From assembly GCF_038957035.1 (NCBI RefSeq), contig NZ_CP152412.1, positions 2,972,501 through 3,036,500 on the forward strand: a stretch of DNA of 64,000 bases, in the 5' to 3' direction. Source of the DNA: Bradyrhizobium sp. B097. Its GTDB lineage: Bacteria; Pseudomonadota; Alphaproteobacteria; Rhizobiales; Xanthobacteraceae. Position 1 is the first letter of the stretch. Each line of letters starts with the position of its first letter. Shown here in pieces: positions 60,801-64,000 of this stretch. Under the pieces are notes generated by a model. That model had not been told where the DNA came from and did not search any database. It worked only from the letters and a program-made list of their open reading frames with translations. Both the position numbers and the translations under genes were made by a program.

Positions 60801-61226
60801 CGGCTCGCTCTCGAACAAGTCAAGCCGTTGTTGGCGCGCCGGCCGCTGATCTACATCTGCGGCTCGCCGGATTTTGTCGCGGCACAGATCGAAGCCGCAG
60901 TGGCACTCGGTATCCCGCGGTTCGACATCTTTGCCGAAAGCTTCGTGTCGCCGCCGTCGGTGCCGAGCGACCTTGCGCCGCGAACCATCCGGCTTGCGGG
61001 CAGCAAGCAGAGCTTCACGTGGGGACCGGAGCAGGGGACGCTGCTCGATGCCGCAAGTGCGGCGGGCGTCGCGCTGCCGAGCGGCTGCCGCGTCGGGCAA
61101 TGCGAAAGCTGCGCGGTCGAGGTGGTCGATGGGGAATTCACCCATCTGGGCCCTGTCGACGGGAGCGAGGGGCAGTGCCTCGCCTGCCAGGCCGTGCCGC
61201 TCACCGATCTCACGCTCGCACTTTGA
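57825..61226 (+). CDS. Fused molybdopterin oxidoreductase - FAD/NAD/2Fe-2S reductase
   Basis: A 1,133-residue fusion starting with GTG at 57825; nearby ATG and TTG codons run into a stop. Residues 1-770 are a Mo-bisMGD oxidoreductase: [4Fe-4S] ligands Cys9, 12, 16 and 43 (CTLCRSRC...LCAKG), Cys142 (EICGWHKDY) placed as the Mo-ligating Cys of NapA-type enzymes, then IILWGHNPARTW, ATPTRRVEIY and the C-terminal MGD-binding barrel. Residues about 785-1035 are a ferredoxin-reductase unit with FAD motif RAYSL and NAD motif FLAAGIGITPF. Residues about 1050-1133 are a plant-type 2Fe-2S domain with Cys1088, 1093, 1096 and 1121. One chain thus carries every cofactor from NAD(P)H to molybdenum. Short-chain acid metabolism is suggested by the neighbours; the reaction is unknown. 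Confidence 0.85.
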   Translation: MKQRLPGYCTLCRSRCGSVTVVEDGRVVGVEVLNNHPTGGALCAKGRAAPEIVASPRRLTVPLKRTGPRDATDPGWVEVSWDEALTEIADRLGSIRAESGAEAVAFGVTTPSGTPMVDSFEWVERFIRGFGSPNLIYAVEICGWHKDYAHALTFGRGIGFPDYDNADAIILWGHNPARTWLAQATRIADARRRGAKVVVVDPKPNGSGQQADLWLRIRPGADGALAMGAIRHLIATGSFDADFVDAWTNGSLLVDRATGRFLRADALWPDGAPEAFVRLDASGSPVACDTRYAPERGGRLRGALSIRARDGRMISAATAFELLAERAAPYTPARVAELTWLQVEDIDAFNALLGARPRLAYHSWTGVGQHTNATAIERAIASLYALTGACDRPGGNRWPVPPPTRPLNDYNILPPEQQAKALGIAELPLGPPAKGWITARDFSRAVLEAEPYRVRALVAFGTNFVVSQGHSERNRAALNALEFQVHIDMFMNPTAESADFVLPASTPWERDALKIGFEITQEAVETVQFRPRMVEPIGEVKADYEIAAALALKLGMGNLFFGGDIKAGWNYQLAPLGIGVEDLREHPEGRRFPQVFRDEKYAVTRDDGTAAGFATPTRRVEIYSELMLGHGHDPLPDHVEPVGSPLTTAADERFPLVLSTAKSGWFIHSSWRHVASLRRKSPDPAVEISPQLAERRGLVEGDWAVVETQGGAVRLKVRLSAALDERVVVAEFGWWEDCPPLGRDRSAAAGPLTHNINAVLHDDARDPVSGSVPLRAIVCDIRRDDVASRGVWTGQRRLVVGERRVEADNVVALSLLPLDGGPLPGFLPGQHVMIALPDATEARAYSLTGSGNLPQALSIAVKGRFLGEARSSDAPFFMPDRLHGLAVGDQVLLEPPGGIFTPPLKGPRPLVFLAAGIGITPFISHLETLQHTAQQDRVADVLLLHGCRSSREHPFAQRLAELEACTPELTRVTFYSAPLAQDPVASQSLRKGRLALEQVKPLLARRPLIYICGSPDFVAAQIEAAVALGIPRFDIFAESFVSPPSVPSDLAPRTIRLAGSKQSFTWGPEQGTLLDAASAAGVALPSGCRVGQCESCAVEVVDGEFTHLGPVDGSEGQCLACQAVPLTDLTLAL

Positions 61227-61277
61227 TGACCAAACACGATTGAAGGCTAACCGCATCACCGGAAGGGGATCAGATTG

Positions 61278-62732
61278 ATGACGAATGCAACGCACGACCA
61301 AACCGTGAGCCTGCGAAAACCTGTCGCTGATAACATCATGGCGCGATTTTCGCAGGCCCTGGTAGCGTTCGCGGAGCGCTGGTTTCCGGATGCGTATGTC
61401 TTCGTCCTGATCGCCGTGATCGCGGTTGCCGCAGGCGCGATCCTGCATGGCGGTTCGCCGCTCGCCGTCAGTCGCGCGTTTGGCGACGGATTCTGGAACC
61501 TGATCCCCTTCACGATGCAGATGGCGCTGGTTGCGATCGGCGGCTATGTCGTGGCGATGTCGCCCCCGATCGCGGCCGTGCTGGCGCGGCTCGCGAGCGT
61601 GCCGAAGACCGGGCGTGGTGCGGTGGTCTTTGTCGGGATGCTCAGCATCTTCCTCTCGCTGCTGAACTGGGGCCTGAGCCTGATCTTCTCCGGTCTGCTG
61701 GTGCGGGAGATCGCGCGGCGCACGGATATCCGCCTCGATTATCGGGCGGCCGGCGCGGCCGGTTATCTCGGGCTCGGTTGCGGCTTCACCCTCGGCATCA
61801 CGTCGTCGGCCGCGCAGCTCCAGGCCAATGCCGGCAGCATTCCGGCATCGCTGCTGCCGATCACCGGCGTGATCGGCTTCTCGGAGACCATCCTGACCTG
61901 GCAGAACATGGTCACCGTCGCGACGGTGAGCGTGGTGTCGGCGGCGATCTGCTATTTCACGACACCGGCACCGGAGCAGGCGAAGACCGCGGAAGACCTC
62001 GGCGTTGCCCTCGGCGATGATCGCATCGAGACCAGGAAGCCGGCCCGTCCGGGCGACTGGCTGGAGTTTAGTCCGCTGCTGACGATCCTGATCGCTCTGC
62101 TTGCCGCAGGCTGGCTGTGGCAGACGTTCCAGTCGGGCAATCCGCTGATCACGCTGTCGGGGCTCAACACCTACAATTTCGTCTTCCTCATTCTTGGTAT
62201 CGTGCTGCACTGGCGCCCGCGCAGCCTGATCGAGTCCTTTTCCAAAGCGATGCCGAGCGTCTCCGGCGTGCTGCTGCAGTTTCCGTTCTACGCGGGTATC
62301 GCGCAGATCCTGACCAAGGTGCCGAACAGCAGCGGCACCACGCTGTCGGACACGATCGCGCACTGGTTCGTCGGCGCCTCCAGCAGTTCCACCGTATTCT
62401 CGTTCCTGGTCGGAATCTATTCGGCGCTGCTCGGCTTCTTCGTGCCGTCAGCCGGCGGCAAGTGGATCATCGAGGCGCCCTACATCATGAAGGCGGCCAA
62501 CGACATCGGTGCGCATCTCGGCTGGACGGTGATGGTCTACAACATCGCCGAGACGTTGCCGAACTTCATCAACCCGTTCTGGATGCTGCCGCTGCTCGGC
62601 ATCCTCGGCCTGAAGTCGAAGGACCTGATCGGCTATACGTCGGTGCAGTTCTTCATCCACTTCCCGGTCGTGATGCTGCTGGCCGCGATCCTGATGGCGA
62701 CCTTCACGTATCACCCGCCGATCCTGCCCTGA
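61278..62732 (+). CDS. Short-chain fatty acid transporter, AtoE family
   Basis: A 484-residue membrane protein with about 12 helices; in-frame ATGs at 61275 (first) and 61278 are both possible, and GGAAGGGG stands upstream. It matches the AtoE/short-chain fatty acid transporter family: AERWFPDAYVFVLIAVIAVAAGAIL, GDGFWNLIPFTMQMALVAIGGYVVA, LNWGLSLIFSGLLVREIARR and the ending FVPSAGGKWIIEAPYIMKAANDIGAHLGWTVM with NFINPFWMLPLLG. It would import butyrate- or acetoacetate-like acids. It lies 48 nt after the fusion gene in the same direction, so both are probably under the GntR protein. Confidence 0.9.
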   Translation: MTNATHDQTVSLRKPVADNIMARFSQALVAFAERWFPDAYVFVLIAVIAVAAGAILHGGSPLAVSRAFGDGFWNLIPFTMQMALVAIGGYVVAMSPPIAAVLARLASVPKTGRGAVVFVGMLSIFLSLLNWGLSLIFSGLLVREIARRTDIRLDYRAAGAAGYLGLGCGFTLGITSSAAQLQANAGSIPASLLPITGVIGFSETILTWQNMVTVATVSVVSAAICYFTTPAPEQAKTAEDLGVALGDDRIETRKPARPGDWLEFSPLLTILIALLAAGWLWQTFQSGNPLITLSGLNTYNFVFLILGIVLHWRPRSLIESFSKAMPSVSGVLLQFPFYAGIAQILTKVPNSSGTTLSDTIAHWFVGASSSSTVFSFLVGIYSALLGFFVPSAGGKWIIEAPYIMKAANDIGAHLGWTVMVYNIAETLPNFINPFWMLPLLGILGLKSKDLIGYTSVQFFIHFPVVMLLAAILMATFTYHPPILP

Positions 62733-62741
62733 GTGAGCACT

Positions 62742-62770
62742 GCCGGGCACCAGGACACGCGGTGCCCGGC
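62742..62770 (+). terminator. Hairpin after the short-chain fatty acid transporter gene
   Basis: A perfect 10-bp stem (62742-62751 with 62761-62770) with a 9-nt loop, 9 nt after the stop. No T-run follows, so it may act by RNA stabilisation or weak termination. Confidence 0.5.
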
Positions 62771-63106
62771 CGCCGCCCAATCAGTTCAGCGGACCGCAAC
62801 CGTGATCGCCAAAACTGTTCTGTTTTGCAGGCCGGCGCGAATGAGGCATCGCGCCGGGCGGTGATCTTTGGTCGGTCATTTCATTGACCGCCGCGCGATT
62901 CGGCCGGATATTGATCGGCGCTAACCCGCGTCGTTCAAGGTCACTGCCATGAGACATTCCCACCGCAGCTTGATGTGCGACATGCGAAGCCGCATGCAGC
63001 ATCGCTGCGTCTCGGCGGCGACCGGCGTCTGTTGTTGATCGCTTAAGAAAAATCCAAAGCACCCGACAATCAGACAGGAGCGCCGTCATCCGGCGATCGA
63101 GCACGC
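62771..63106. other. Gap before the small protein gene
   Basis: 336 nt without a supported gene or repeat. The last part (GCTTAAGAAAAATCC near 63042-63056, then CAGGAGCG near 63074-63081) is the probable promoter and leader of the small gene that follows. Confidence 0.4.
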
Positions 63107-63310
63107 ATGTCTCAAACCCAAAGCTCCCAAGCTTACGTCATCGAAGTATCGGATCGAACCGCGGGTATCGTTGTCAGCGACGCCAGAGGCTTCTGCTTCT
63201 TCTCCTCGGATCGCGCCTTCGATGGCCTCGACGGCGGCTATTTCGGCTCGGCTCGCGCCGCGGAGCGTGCGGTGAGGGCGCTGTTGCAGCAGCGCCGCCC
63301 GACGTCATAG
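63107..63310 (+). CDS. Small protein of unknown function
   Basis: A 67-residue protein. It is compact and well-formed: a VIEVSDRTAGIVV strand, SDARGFCFFSSDRAFDGLDGG with a Gly/Phe-rich turn, and a C-terminal helix ARAAERAVRALLQQRR. Proteins of this length and pattern (Phe-x-Phe-x-x-Ser/Ala, Leu-(Asp/Glu)-Gly, helix with Ala-Ala) are common hypothetical proteins in Bradyrhizobium. Codon use is normal for the window, supporting a real gene. No function can be assigned. Confidence 0.65.
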   Translation: MSQTQSSQAYVIEVSDRTAGIVVSDARGFCFFSSDRAFDGLDGGYFGSARAAERAVRALLQQRRPTS

Positions 63311-63416
63311 ATCGTCCCGACGGCATCGCCGGCGCGCTAGCTTTGTCGCGGCTGCCACCAGGCAGCCGCGTGAGGTGGAATACCGTCGTGCGGAAAGTGC
63401 CGCCTGCGATCGGGGA

Positions 63417-63905
63417 TCAGGCCGGGCAGACCATCGTCAGCAGCAGGAGCGTTGGCGGCTGATTGTCGCCATTGGCGTGTTCCCAGGTCAGCAGAATGTC
63501 ATGCCGATCGGCGTTCGGCGCATTCTTGTCTTGCTCTTTCACATCGATCTTCATCGGGATCGGCGGTTCGGAGTTGAAGCACTTGCGGACGGCGGCATCC
63601 AGCAGCGTGCATTTCGTCAGCGGTACGACACCGGCCTCGTCCTTGGAGAGGACTGCGGTGCTTGCTTGAGTGGCGAGGTCCAGACGCGCCTTGCCCATCT
63701 CCTTCTGCCACAGCTTGCCGCTTCCGCCCGGCCACTGGTGCCTGGGCGACAGGATCGGCTGGTATTGGCCATATTCCAGCGTCTCGATGTCGATAAGATC
63801 CGACGCCTTAAGTATAGCGACGCTCTTGATCATGTTATCCAAAGGATAGTAGTGCGCGTTGATATGATCTTTGAATTGCTGGTTATTGTATACTCGTCCG
63901 CCCAT
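63417..63905 (-). CDS. Protein of unknown function
   Basis: A 162-residue protein from the ATG at 63905, with AAAGGGAAAT upstream. No signal peptide or membrane helix is visible. Notable features are YYPLDNMIKSVAILKASDLIDIETLEYG near the start, two cysteines in the LTKCTLLDAAVRKCFNSEPPIP segment and an ordered C-terminal strand pattern (ILLTWEHANGD, TLLLLTMVC). The 5' third and the sequence upstream are clearly more AT-rich than the rest of the window, which hints at acquisition by transfer. I do not recognise the family. Confidence 0.65.
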   Translation of the reverse strand: MGGRVYNNQQFKDHINAHYYPLDNMIKSVAILKASDLIDIETLEYGQYQPILSPRHQWPGGSGKLWQKEMGKARLDLATQASTAVLSKDEAGVVPLTKCTLLDAAVRKCFNSEPPIPMKIDVKEQDKNAPNADRHDILLTWEHANGDNQPPTLLLLTMVCPA

Positions 63906-64000
63906 AGGATTTCCCTTTCATTAAAACTTTGGCTTGCTCTGGCTATACGTAAGTTATGCAACGCGGGGATGTCGAACGAAATCGGTCGTACGGCTCAGGT

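Noticed and set aside
60498..62363. 621-residue antisense frame across the fusion gene and the transporter
   Set aside because: Both sense genes have clear catalytic or membrane motifs throughout; the antisense translation is Arg/His/Asp-rich noise.

Overview
The window is GC-rich alphaproteobacterial DNA. Gene content points to Bradyrhizobium or a close Nitrobacteraceae relative: several TRAP, ABC and flavin-monooxygenase cassettes, a Lys tRNA with encoded CCA, and long palindromic intergenic repeats of the kind scattered through Bradyrhizobium chromosomes. The genus is an inference from content; no rRNA is present. The region looks chromosomal, with no insertion sequence, integrase, CRISPR array or plasmid replication gene.

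Layout. 1-8 kb: the end of an ExoD-like membrane protein, an orphan branched-chain-type ABC binding protein, a Cys-rich secreted protein, a repeat-filled gap, a complete DctPQM TRAP transporter, a Spy/CpxP-like periplasmic protein and tRNA-Lys. 8.5-22.3 kb: a cell-surface-signalling cassette (STN-domain protein with a TonB-like end, ECF sigma factor, FecR anti-sigma) directly followed by an 11.3 kb gene for a 3,777-residue filamentous haemagglutinin-type exoprotein. 22.5-27.3 kb: an exported crotonase-fold protein cut short by an in-frame stop, an AraC regulator, a double PPOX-like protein and an amidase.

27.4-51.1 kb is an organosulfur island of alternating divergent transcription units: four luciferase-like flavin monooxygenases (three NtaA/DszA type, one SsuD/SfnG type), a DszC/SfnB-like oxygenase with its flavin reductase, a TauD-like dioxygenase, a sulfonate-type ABC transporter, serine O-acetyltransferase, an AprA-like flavoprotein with a two-cluster ferredoxin, MetNI with two MetQ proteins, and O-acetylhomoserine sulfhydrylase. 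Read together: take up sulfonates, sulfones or methionine-like compounds, cleave C-S bonds oxidatively, and return the sulfur to Cys and Met through acetylated acceptors. Sulfite reductase is not in the window.

52.3-62.7 kb is a catabolic cluster: a truncated IclR-type regulator, thiolase, SDR 3-hydroxyacyl-CoA dehydrogenase, crotonase and acyl-CoA dehydrogenase, then a GntR/FCD regulator divergent from an 1,133-residue fusion of a molybdopterin oxidoreductase with a complete FAD/NAD/2Fe-2S reductase, followed by a short-chain fatty acid transporter. A strong interrupted palindrome lies between the GntR gene and the fusion gene. The right edge holds two small proteins of unknown function.

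The strongest leads are the sigma/anti-sigma/STN cassette wired to a giant secreted protein, the self-contained molybdoenzyme-reductase fusion, and the AprA-like pair inside the sulfur island.
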